A stretch of 64,000 bases of DNA from Gautieria morchelliformis. Lineage: Eukaryota; Basidiomycota; Agaricomycetes; Gomphales; Gomphaceae. Location of the stretch: NCBI GenBank assembly GCA_015179125.1, contig WHVA01000555.1:1-64000 (forward strand). The letters are read 5' to 3'. The stretch's first letter is position 1, and each line of letters opens with the position of its first letter. This document shows, one piece after another, positions 47,131 to 57,696 of the stretch. Both the position numbers and the translations under genes were made by a program. Under the pieces are notes generated by a model. That model was not told where the DNA came from, ran no database searches, and saw only the letters and a list, made by a program, of their open reading frames with translations.

Positions 47131-47739
47131 GTGGCACCTACTAGGCTAGGTACTAGCAGTAAGTAGTATTATACTTTGCTCCAGTCATAATCACAATCTA
47201 TTTTCTTGGACAACTGTGATAAATAATATTCTTGAACTATAACCTAGTATTAGTACCAGTAGAATGGTCGCTTTTGCCGCAAATTTAAATGTGATAGAGG
47301 CCGCCCATATACGATACACAAGATATGATATTTCCTAGTGAGTATGCACGGTACATACAATATAGAAATCTAGTATTCAGTCTGCTGTCCATGCAATACC
47401 ACACATCTCGTAGCCGCGGAATAACTGGTATATATTGTACATACGGTACATATCCTCTTCGTGATGCTGAGGAAATCAAGGCTGAGAAGGAATGACAGTT
47501 ATTAGTGTGGGGGGGGGAGTGCGCTTCAACCCGAATCTTCATGGACCTTTAATCCCCACAAAATGGAAAGAAAGCGATTGTTATAGGCAAGGCCGCGGCT
47601 CTGTGAGAGTTGAATCGGCAGTTGCGGCACGCGACCCGCTGACTCAGCTGCCAGCCAAAAATTCGTGTTGGTAGGCGTTCAGATCCTGGAATCCTCGTCC
47701 CCTCCCCACCTCAGGCCACACAAGCGTACTGCGACAGCC
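47131..47739. other. Intergenic region
   Basis: AT-leaning 3' region of the Ies2-like gene, then the promoter of the small membrane-protein gene. A G-run lies at about 47508-47516. No gene seen. Confidence 0.5.
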
Positions 47740-48128
47740 ATGCCTTCCAAGGGCAAATCCGACTCGCACGCCCTCCCAACCGCGCGTTCCGCCTCCCCAA
47801 AGCAGCTCCAGGAGCGCTTCCGCCGCGATGCGCGGTTCAACCCCCCGCCGCCATCCACATGGAAGCGAGTAGCCCTTGTTGTGCTTGTCGTGTTCCTGTT
47901 TTGGCTTGCGTTTCGGATGCGGCTGCAGCAGCGGAAGCCGCAGATTATCCATGCTGATCGGTGAGCGGTGTGTCGGGCGTTTGGCTCGCGACGGGCTTGC
48001 TCAATTTGTTTCTGTTGGGTTGGGTGTGCAGGTACTCGCGGGAACACAAGTACCGTCCGGCTGCATCCCCCATTATCACTGAGACGCTTAAGGACGGGCG
48101 GATCAGACTTCGGGGGGCGAATCTTTGA
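47740..48128 (+). CDS. Small single-pass membrane protein, two exons
   Basis: Exons 47740-47960 and 48032-48128 with a 71 nt GTGAGC...GCAG intron, giving 105 aa. A basic, polar N-terminus of about 43 residues (QERFRRDARFNPPPPSTWKR) precedes one hydrophobic helix (VALVVLVVFLFWLAF, about 44-58). An RMRLQQRK stop-transfer and a short tail (YSREHKYRPAASPII, ending RLRGANL) follow. Layout and codon use look like a real host gene lying between two well-supported genes. I do not recognise the family; organelle or ER membrane location is possible but not shown. Confidence 0.75.
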
Positions 48129-49072
48129 AGGGGTCCCTTCCTAGGGAGGAGAGGCGGAGCAGCCCGTAGGTGAGTGAGTCGTCGTATCTCTGTGCAGAGT
48201 CCGCGGACTGAGATTTGCAAAAGGATACCATATCAACAACAGTTACTGGACAATTGATTACGCGTTGTGATATACAATCTTTTGGTGTTGGCTGCCAAAG
48301 ATGCCTTTGATTAACTGTTGTACTTTACACGGAGAGTGTTTGAGAGATTCTTTCATGCTATCTGCCTCCATCACTCGCGGATTTATATCTTCCACTTATC
48401 AGGAGAGGCTCCACGTCGCCGCAAGTTACGCTCAAGTTGCAAAGGTCCCTGCTGCAGTCTGTGATTCCTTCATAAAGAACGAAGAGATGTGTACGTACAT
48501 ACATGGAGATAGTCGACGACCTTGTGGTGCGACCTGCCAGCGTCATCACCGGCTTCTCATTTCTCCGCAGGCAGGATCTGCCAGCATTTCTAAAACCCTA
48601 CCTTTCGCTTCGTCGGGTGTACTCTCAAACAAAACATAAAATAACCTTACCTCCAGCAAGGATGGACTTCACAGCGACCTGTCAACGTCATCACCGGCTT
48701 CTTAATTTTCCGCAGGGCAGGATCTGCCAGCGTTTCTGAAATCCTATCCTTCGCTTCGTCGAGTGTACTCTAAACAAAGCAAGGACTTCTCGCCACGCCC
48801 AGTCTCGAAGTTTTACCGAAGGAAGCCCCTAAGTATAAGTAACCTCTCGTGACGGGCAAACATGCTCCTAGGAGTTCACAGCACGACCAATCCCATAACA
48901 GTACACTATGAAATACATACCATGTATGGTTAAGAGAATGAAAAAAGAAAAAGAAAAAAAAAACACGCGAGAAGGAAACTCAAGACTAAAAGACGGAAAA
49001 CCGACCCAAAGAAATACCCCGCGGTGGCGGAGACCTCGCTCCCCGAGAAAGTAAGAATCAAATAACAAAATC
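48129..49072. repeat. Intergenic region with a 145 bp tandem duplication
   Basis: About 48529-48673 and 48674-48790 are diverged copies, both with GCGACCTG, CGTCATCACCGGCTTCT and GCAGGATCTGCCAGC. No coding region is convincing. The rest is the shared 3' flank of two convergent genes. Confidence 0.6.
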
Positions 49073-52000
49073 TCAATTCGGGCCGTCCATCACGCCCAGC
49101 TGCACCATCAGCTGCTGCCACGTCCCGTCCCCGTTCAGCTCCGCCGGGTACCCAAACGTCCCCACGGCCTGCGCCATGACCGCCCCCGGGTTCGCGGGCC
49201 CGCCGGGCACGTACACCCCGCCCGCGCCCGCGCCCCCCGCCATCGCCCCGCCGCCCTCCGGGCCGCCGAAGTGCTGGTGCTGGTACACCGCGCCCCCAGG
49301 CACAGGCGGCTCGCCCCACGCGAACGCAGGCGGCGCCTGCTGCGGCTGCTGCTGCGGCTGCATGCACGTATCGCTCTTCATGTTTATGCCCGGGTGAATC
49401 GGGGACGTGGGCTCCACAGACGCATGTGCGTGTGCATGCGCGTCGAGGCCCTGCATGACGGCGGGCGGCGGCACGTACCCGTGGATGCCGCGCATGTACT
49501 CCAGGAGCGACGGGTGCGCCTGCCGGAAGACGTCGCTCTCGCTCGGGCTCTGCGGGGGCACGTTGACGTCGCCGAAGCGGAAGGGCTCTGAGCCGCGCCG
49601 CGCCGCGCCATTACCATTACCACTATGGGGCGGCGGCGGCGGCGGCGGCATGCTGTTCGGGTTGTTCGAGTGCAGCGCCGCGCCCTCCGGCGAGCCGGGG
49701 ATCGGGATGACGCCGCCGGCGGCCTGCGGGGACTGCGTGGGCGAGCGGCTCCGCGGGCCCGCCGCGATGAAGCGCGTGCGGCCCGCGAAGATGGCGAGCT
49801 CGTCGTGGTCGTCGTTGGCGCTCGACGCGCTGTGCGTGCCGGTGCTGCTCGTGTTGCTCTGCGGGGACGCCTTGTCCACGCTCGCGAGCGCGCCGTGCGA
49901 GAGCTGCGTCAGGATGCCGCGCGCCTTGTCCCGCAGGCGCCGTAGGATCGGCTGGAAAGGTTTAGAGTCAATAAGTCGATATAATGGAATGGAAGGCTGG
50001 TGAGCATTGTACTGACGACGGCCTTGGCAGAGCGCCCGCTCGCGGCGCGTTGCTCCATCAGATTACACGCCAGGTCCAGCTCGTTCATCGCCGACGCCGA
50101 CAGCTGGCACGCCGGGCTCCTCGTCACGATCGAGCCCAACACGATCTGCACCACACGACGCCGCACGTCAGCTTACTGCAAGAAAAAAAAGAGAAAAATG
50201 TCGGGCACTCACGGCGGCAGAGAACAGATTCGACCACAGGAACCACAGCCTTGCCGCGAGCTCCGGGTGGCGCACGGTCGCGTCGTGCGTGCCCGCGACG
50301 ATGAGGCACGCGCTGCGGTACGTCGCGGACACGGACGTCGCGTACTTGCTCTCCAGCGGGTTCTCCGGGCAGTCGCACACCGCCTGCGCGAAGAACGTGC
50401 GGTGCAGGTACAGCAGACCTATCAAGTTAACAAAGCACCAAGCAGTCAGCGCCGGCACGATGCGGGAGAGCGGCGCCGCACTTAACTCGTCTCCTTTTCG
50501 CAGAACAGCATATACCGCTGCATCGACAGACTCAGACTCGCCCTCCCGTCCCCGCGCGCGCGCGCGCCCCCCTGCCCCTGCTCCTGCCCGTGCCCCTGCC
50601 CATGCCCCTGCCCGTGCCCGTGCCCGTGCCCGTGCGCGCGCGCGTCCAGGCCGAGCTGCAGCGACGGCGGGATCTCAAAATCGCGTATCTTGCGGTCGAG
50701 CCGGAGGATGGTCGCGTAGCTCGGGCTGCGCGCGCCGAAGGCCTCCTCGACGACGGGCACGAGGCATTGCGTGCGGTATTGGTATTTCCACACTTTGTGG
50801 ACTGCGGAATAAAATAATAAATTTGAAATAAAATAAAATAAAATAAAATAAAATAAAATGGACGCGTTGGTCAGTGTAGCGCGGTGCGTTTAGAGGGTAG
50901 GAGAGGAGCGAGAAGAGGGGGGGACGGACGTACAACTCGGCTCCGGCTGCCCCTTGTCGTTGATGAACTGCTGCGAGTCCTTGTCCGCGGGGAGGCGGCA
51001 CTGCACGTGGGCGAGGTTGAACGAGGGCGGGCGGCCCATGATGAAGCTCTGTCATACTGTCATCAATGTACACAAACATGGGCGGACGTATGGGGTACGC
51101 ACGATCCATGCATCTGAAAAGGGCAAAAGGGAAGAGGAAAGGCGTGTTCAGAATAATCGATATCGGGAGATGTAAGTAAGTATAAGTAACGTACCATAGG
51201 CGTATACTTCCCAGAAGAGCTTGCGCCGGCGCTCGATCTCGGCGGGGTCGTCCCGGATCCAGTGCTCGCTATCTCGGTCTGTGCGCGGCGAAAAAAAAAA
51301 AAAAAAAAAAAAAACGAAATTCGAATCAGCGAGCCTAAGAAAAACGTCGGAGAGGACTCACGAAGGCCAGACTATGCATGTGTAGAATTTTGGAATTTTG
51401 GTGAAATACGATTTTTTTCAAACAGTAAGGGCGGGGACGTACGCTATACGTTAACTTGGCGATGAGCCCCATGTTGAGCCAGCGGTGCTCCACGGTCTGC
51501 CGGTCCGTCATATACAAATACACGATTTTCAGATGCTGCACACGCATACATAATCAGTAGGGCGCGCTCAATTTATAATATCCCTCAACACCACTCACCA
51601 GCGCCTGAATCGTCGGAATGGTCGCCGCCTCAATCAGCGGCTCCAAGCAGAACGCGGCGCGCCCGAGCTGGTAGAACGGCTCCGTGCGGCGGATGTCGTA
51701 CGCCTTGGTGAGGTCGAGGAGGGTGCCGAGCGCGAGGACCATGAAGAGGAGGGAGAGCTTGTCGACGGAGATGGAGGCGGGTGGGGTGCTGTAGATGTGC
51801 GAGTAGATTTGGTCCATGAATTCGGCGCGGGAGATGGCGTCGAAGCTAGGGCGGGGGGGGGGGGAGGCATTCAGTTCGAAAGCACAGAAGAGACATGGGA
51901 AATGAAATGGGGGATGTGGGATGTGCGGATACGTACAGCCAGTCGCCATGCGAGAAGAACATGTCGCAGATGCCCCAGGCGGTCTCCGGGCTGGGGAGGA

Positions 52001-53089
52001 ACGCGAGGACGTCCTCCTTCGCGCACGGCGCGCCCTCGCCGCCGGACGGGCCGAAGGGGAAGAGCGCGGCGAGCTGCATGATGTCCGGGGGCAGGCTGAT
52101 GGCGTGCCCGCCCTCGAGGAAGGCGCGCGCGCCCGCCGTGGGGACGTCGGGCGACTCGGCCTGCACACACAGATCAGCGGTCTGTTCATTCCACACAAAG
52201 GTACACGGCATCACCTCTGCAAAGTACTGAGAACGCACACAAGGGCGTGAGAAAGGATATCAATTGCGAAGCGGGACACGCACGTCTGCGCCGGCGGACT
52301 GGTTGTGGTACTTGGAGCGGCCGTCCGAGCCGATGGAGAGCGTGCCGAATGCGTCGATGACGTCGTTGTTCGGGGCGGCCGCCGCGGCGCCCTGCGCGTC
52401 GCCGGCGCCGGCGTGGTCTCCCATGCCGTTCCCGTTCTCAGGCGGCAGGAGCAGCGCGTGGACCTCGGTGGACGTCTTGGCGTGGGCGAGGGCGAGGGCG
52501 TCCTCGAGCTGGTGGATGCGGTCGGCCATGCTGGCGGTCTTTTCGCGCAGCTGCGAGGCCTCGATCGCGGATCTTGAATAACATGGGATAAGTAGAGCGA
52601 CGGCAGATGTGGAGGACGTTACTTTTGACGCTTTGTCGCCACGAGCGTGCCTGTTAAACGCGGGTCATCCGTCTGTCTCTATCTACCCGGCAGGACATAC
52701 CATCAGGACAGATGTCCGCGCTGCAGGTGCTCGTCAGCTACGGCATACTCATCAGCGCGAACATGACGACTCACCACCCACGCTGAAAACGCCGCATCCC
52801 TCGCTTAGTCTCGTGGAAGCTACCCTACAGGGCTGAATGACGCACCTTGATGCAGGACTTGCAGGGGCTGCGCGGCGGGGCACGGACGTCAGCGCAGGCT
52901 CGCAAGAAACGACGGCTCGCCTTACTATGACCGGTCGCATTTCAGCTTTGACCTAAGAAACGGGGATGCGGGTGAGCGCAGTGCCGCGCGTTGCCGAGAA
53001 GGCCGCTGACGACGGACATACCTATGGCACTCGCGACAGGCGACGAGGCGGGGCTTGCTCTTCGCGCGCGGGGTGGATGCAGCGTCCAT
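49073..53089 (-). CDS. Zn2Cys6 transcription factor with fungal-specific middle domain, 19 exons
   Basis: Exons, 5' to 3': 53089-53022, 52952-52926, 52867-52846, 52782-52775, 52720-52701, 52650-52623, 52572-52284, 52226-52215, 52160-51937, 51845-51599, 51535-51443, 51371-51362, 51278-51195, 51113-51103, 51048-50934, 50801-50487, 50418-50213, 50145-50017, 49951-49073. All introns are GT-AG and all phases agree, giving 928 aa. The Zn cluster (Cys 18, 21, 28, 34, 37, 46) has standard CX2CX6CX5CX2CX8C spacing; a coiled-coil linker follows (ASMADRIHQLEDAL). The fungal_trans middle region shows GLHRDS (about 348-353), RRRKLFWEVYAY and SFIMGRPPSF. The tail is Pro/Gln/Gly-rich. It is a nuclear DNA-binding regulator; its target pathway is unknown. 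Exons of 8, 12, 10 and 11 nt are needed to restore conserved residues. Confidence 0.88.
50822..50866. repeat. ATAAA-type microsatellite in intron 15
   Basis: About seven units of AAATA (TTTTA on the coding strand) inside the 132 nt intron 15 of the Zn2Cys6 gene, close to its acceptor. Confidence 0.85.
51291..51315. repeat. Homopolymer tract in intron 12
   Basis: About 25 A residues on the plus strand (a T tract in the transcript sense) just upstream of the exon 13 acceptor, acting as a long polypyrimidine tract. Confidence 0.85.
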
Positions 53090-53421
53090 GATGCGGAGAG
53101 GTGGTGGTGGGGGTGACGGTGACGCTAGAGCGGTGGTGGCATCGGTTGACGCAGAGTGCTGCTGGCTCGTGATCAAGCGATCAACAGTCACGGCCGAGCC
53201 ATTTACATACGGAGGCCGGCTCCTGCCGGTCACGCGACGCGCGCTCCCGGCACCAGCCAATCGGAACGCGCGCCCATTGGGCGGGCAGCACACCTCCAGC
53301 CACTATAGATTGTCACAGAAAATTTGCTGGCAGGTGTCGCGGGCGCAGGGTGCGTGTTTGGGCAGCGCGGGGTGCGCAACGTGAACTCCGGGACACGGAG
53401 ATGCCCGTGGGAGGCCTCGCC
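53090..53421. promoter_or_regulatory. Upstream region of the Zn2Cys6 gene
   Basis: 332 bp between the start codon and the inner end of the inverted-repeat arm. It contains a CCAAT-type box (CAGCCAATCGG, about 53255) on the plus strand. No clear TATA box. Confidence 0.4.
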
Positions 53422-54751
53422 TGTTGGGTCCTGTTTGGCCGCGGCATGACCATGGATCGGAGCCTATCTCGAGGGTGCGATCATGACAGGGGCCGCCCCC
53501 ATTGGCTGCGCACATGCTCCCACGTTGTGTCTCGGACCTCGGTGCCTGCATCGGGAGCGCAGTATCGCGCATGACCCGAAATGAAAGGACCGAGCATCGG
53601 GAGCTATGCAGCAGAAGCCTGGAGGTATGTCTTTTTTTTCTTTGAATGGATTGAATCTCCTTCGAAAGAACTATCAAGGGTCCTCGATACCCTGCTGCCA
53701 AGTCGCCGCCTTATTAAGCGTCTCTCTTCAATCCAGCTGTGCATCCCTGTTTCCACGTGCCCCCAAGGGTCCAGAGCCTCTACAATGATGTATTTCGAGT
53801 TGATTTCTAGTTGCTTTGATATCTTGGCCTGCTTGCCAAATATCCCTCGTCCTGCCTATCAGCATAAACCATTGTACCCCCATCTTCGACCGCCATTCAA
53901 TTCTGTCTTGAATCGTTCTTCAGACGCATCTCCGAGCTGACCGAACCGTTTTTTCTCCTATACAACTGGTATTCAGATGTAGGGTATAGGCGTAATAATA
54001 TATTGTCAAGCTGATTTCTAGTTGCTTTGATATCTTGCCAAGGCTCCCTACCAACCGTAGTCTGCAAATGACCAGACTGATGCCAGGCGGGCTATTAGGC
54101 ATCAGAAAATGGGCACGAAAATGAGCGCGTACGTTAGTTCACTGTCACCGAGCTAGGACTCAGGAGCCAGGAGTTAGGACCTCAGATGCTTGTGGTGGCC
54201 ACACTGTCACAGGCCGTGGGCGCATCAAGTTGTGGATATATAATCGGATATACTCCCAGCTCACCCAACGGGTTTGCAACTGGTATTGCGAAATGTAATC
54301 AGATGTTTCGAATCCATGTAAATAACGATAAATACTCTCACTTTGAAATCCCACTTTATGCAAGTCTGTCTTTGCATGGGGAATCCTTTCCAGACTAATT
54401 CCAGTACTGTCCGTGTCCACAACCCCATTTGGTGAGTATATGTTGAGTGGGCGCAACATCAACAGAGAAGGCAATCCAAGTGACGTCACTCGACTCTGGA
54501 GTCCATACATGGTCGGTTGGTCGGTTGTTACGAGTCGCCTAGATCCCGATGCCATCTCCAGGTTCTGGGCCTTGTCCCCGGGTAAATCGTGGGAAAGCTG
54601 CAGGCACCAGGCACACGTTAGACTGGACGACTATGGTCCATCCATGCAGTGCGAGTCTCTCTCCAAAGTCTGCTCCCCGGTCCATCATCTCATTTTATCC
54701 TTGCTCTTCTAGCTATTACGCTGTACGTTTTGGCTCGATCCGTCAGAAAAA

Positions 54752-54784
54752 CCTGTATGAATCATTCGGAATGATTCATACAGG
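54752..54784. repeat. Perfect 16 bp palindrome
   Basis: CCTGTATGAATCATTC and its exact reverse complement around a single G. A shortened version with 11 bp arms lies at about 57558, and the left arm has only one half (about 4637-4652). Confidence 0.85.
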
Positions 54785-55904
54785 CCTTCTTCCAGTTTAC
54801 ACTTATCCTATGTCATTCACTCAGATACGTGTGCTGGTTCCAGGGCCTCGTTTCTGAGCACGAACAAGGGTATTCAGCATCCCGGCAGAATCAATAAAAC
54901 TTACGCCTTGGAGTCCACAAAAAATTAAAAAAAAATTAACAAAGGATCACTTTTGACTCGCGCCTTGTGTCATGTGGCTCCACGCGAATTCATTATGTAA
55001 TTTACCCAAACAGGAAGTACCGTACGGGTACTTTATGGGCTTACTGTCCTACATGTTCAGCTCACCTTCCTCTCTGCTCAGCTCACCATCCTCCCTTTCA
55101 TTTGTCTATCGTGTCCTTACAGTAAACCGCCAGCTCTCAAAATGCGATATTTGTAAGATTGTGCTTGCCTATTGTGCGCTTTGCCTATTGTTACATAACC
55201 AAGGTCGTTTATCGCCTCACCCCCTGCCTCGCAAAGGGCTCTCCAATTGGAAATCATGGGAAAGCTGCAGGCACCAGGCATCCCTTGTCTTATTGATACT
55301 TCCCGAGACATACTCCTCCGTGCCACTTCCACGGCATATTTCCAGAGTAAGGGTCTGCGGTATCGGCCCCTTACTCCAGTCTCTCAGCCGCCGCTGAAAT
55401 TCCTCCTCATGTTTATTGAGCCCGCGTCAATTTTCCATCCCTTTACCGCTTATTCTCCTGATGTTTTATGTTGTCCTATAGGTATGCTTTACCCCTACGC
55501 TCTCTTCCCATGAAGTTCCGCTCAAATTCCACCCGCCTAACACAGGGTTTGTACGGTGCGCAGCCCGTTGCGCGCTGCAGGCTTATATAGGAGTCCCGCG
55601 ACACGTCCGCATCCTATTTAGCGACCTCCTCGCACACGCAACGTACCCGTTTTGACTCTCTTTCCGCACGCGCCCTGACTTTGCACAGTCTTTCGCTCTA
55701 TTCGTAGGGATTTAGGACTACGGATAGTCATCCACGGTGAGTGTGAGTACATACTGATACAAATCTAATCAAGATGTCTAAGGCACGTTACACCTCAGCT
55801 AATTGAGGTCCCGGATCCGAGCCATTAGCTTCGCCGTTCAGCGTCAAGCCAACGTTTCCTATCCCGAGGTGAACGCCACCACCACTGCAATCCTGCAAAA
55901 AACC

Positions 55905-57163
55905 ATGGATAGTCTAGCCCTAGAGCTCATCGATGAAATTATCGGTCACGTTGACGAGAAGGACGGTCTTAGCCGCTTTCACCTGCGCACCTGCTCGCTG
56001 GTTTGCCGTTTTTGGGTTCCCCCAAGCCAACGTCGCCTCTTTCACCGCATAAAGTTAAGGCATCCACTCCTAACGTTTAGGCCGCGACGTGCACAAATCC
56101 AGCAACTGGATCAGGTTCTACTCAACTCGCCCCATCTTGCCAATTACATCCGAGTGCTGAGGCTACCTACAATGTCAGACGTTTCACCCTTTGGAGACGC
56201 CACGGGGCTAGATGAACCACTCCCCCCACTATTGCGCAAACTCACCCAGGTGCAGAAACTTGAAATTGAAGCCCTGGCTTGGAAAGACCTGTCAAGAGAT
56301 TTAAGACAATCGCTTTGCCTGGTACTTGAGCTGCCCTCGATGACGTCTGTATGCCTCTATAGCGCTCAATTTAATTTCATGGACGACTTCATGAACTTTA
56401 TAAATCATGCCAGAAGCCTAACATGCCTCTCCCTACATGAAGATGCCATGTGGTGGATGTCTCATAATCCCGTAGCGCTGGAAGACACCCAAGCGGACGA
56501 CAATAAACAGCTCGAGCGGTGTTGCATTTCTCGCCTGGATATGAGGTTCAAGTACAGGAATCCCGCATCTGTTAGCTGGCTCCTTGGACTTCGATCACAT
56601 TTGGACGTATCGCACATCCATACATTGCACACATGCCTCTCTCCTGAGGTTAAAGATGACAGTTTCAACCGGCTACTTTGCGCCATCGGCAGCTCACTCA
56701 AGCATCTCTTTATTTCCCTGCCATGTCCGTGTGAGTGACCACCCGTTTGATTGAACTGAAAACCTTTGCCTGACTCGAGAACAAAAGCCTGGTGAACATG
56801 GATATGCAAAGTGGCCGCCTATACGCCTTAGGGAAGGTCCTGTCTACCATCAGTGCATCCAACCATATACATCATATGGAACTGCGTATGGATAAATTCT
56901 GTGGCAGCACTCTGCAGGTGGACTTGGCGGCTTTGGACGAAGTGTACAGCGTCCTTGCGGGACCTCTACTCCAGTCTCTGTGCGTGCTACACATCAATAT
57001 CGTGAGTATCCGTGGCTACAATTGTGAGCCGGCAGTTGAGGTGAGTAGGGACATGGTTGCTGCACATCCGTTATTAGCAACACGAGGCGCTAGGGTGTCC
57101 CACTGTGGCCTAATGTATTACCAGTGTTTATTTTGTGAGGATGAGGATGACTTCTGTAATTAA
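55905..57163 (+). pseudogene. F-box/LRR-like protein gene, right copy, exon 2 deletion
   Basis: ATG 55905 in the context AAAACCATGG. The F-box is LALELIDEIIGHVDEKDG with SLVCRFWVPPSQRRLF. Leucine-rich sequence stays open to the GTGAGT donor at 56731. The 57 nt intron (56731-56787) matches the left copy. Exon 2 lacks 49 nt found in the left copy, between two AAGCCT repeats, so the spliced frame stops at once; the old frame continues to 57163 (KVLSTISASNHIHHMELRM). Exon 1 is intact where the left copy is frameshifted. A truncated F-box protein could still be made. Confidence 0.75.
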
Positions 57164-57287
57164 GCTGATTGTCTAAGGATATGGATATAATCGGCACTTA
57201 CATGAACATGTCGATGAGTGGACACCTCAATTACTTGTTGCTTAGGTTCCTATAGCGTAAGGAGCAGCTGGAAAAAGCTCACTAGTA

Positions 57288-57696
57288 AGACCAAGGTCAA
57301 GCATAATGTCTGTGATGACGGCTACAGAATCGCTACCAAATACCGAAGGTCGATTCGCTTCGTAGTTCGTACGCACAAGCGGTCACTGTGGACAACGACG
57401 ATTACGGTAACTAATACTCTAATGCGTCCATCCAGTGTCTCGTTTTCGAATCTCTCTCCAAAGTCTCCTCCCGGTCAATCATACTGCAAAAGATATCATT
57501 TTATCCTTGCTCTTCTAGCTATTACGCTGGACGTTTTGGCTCGATCCATCAGAAAAACCTGTATGAATGATTCATACAGGCCTTCTTCAAGTTTAGACTT
57601 AAGGGGGTCTAGGGGGTAGTGAGGGGAGTATTAATGAAGTCGATTTTCTAGATATAATATGAACAGAGGCGTATTTTCATGGATTTCTATGAGGTC
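57288..57696. repeat. Copy of a module from inside the inverted-repeat arm
   Basis: About 57430-57600 resembles 54640-54800 of the right arm (CTCTCTCCAAAGTCT, CTTGCTCTTCTAGCTATTACGC). It marks a direct repeat around the F-box segment. No gene. Confidence 0.55.

Larger units (their letters stand above)
53422..57287. repeat. Right arm of the large inverted repeat
   Basis: Reverse complement of 1778-6154. It shares the GAGACACAACGTGGG region, the GTTGTATAGGAG module, the F-box gene and the outer GCTGCTCCTTACGCTATAG block. Its inner end lies 332 bp from the start codon of the Zn2Cys6 gene. Confidence 0.8.

Noticed and set aside
49271..50831. Arg/Ala-rich plus-strand frames
   Set aside because: GC-rich shadows of the minus-strand Zn2Cys6 gene.
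52926..52931. Exon 2 of the Zn2Cys6 gene ending at 52932 with a GTCATA donor
   Set aside because: The downstream GTAAGG donor is stronger and gives the standard CX5C spacing (CDRSYPC).
55803..55904. F-box start at 55803
   Set aside because: That codon is TTG; the first ATG with good context is at 55905.
1778..57287. A giant transposon (Starship-like) with terminal inverted repeats
   Set aside because: No tyrosine recombinase or other captain gene was seen, the arms are diverged segmental copies, and no target duplication was found at the outer limits.
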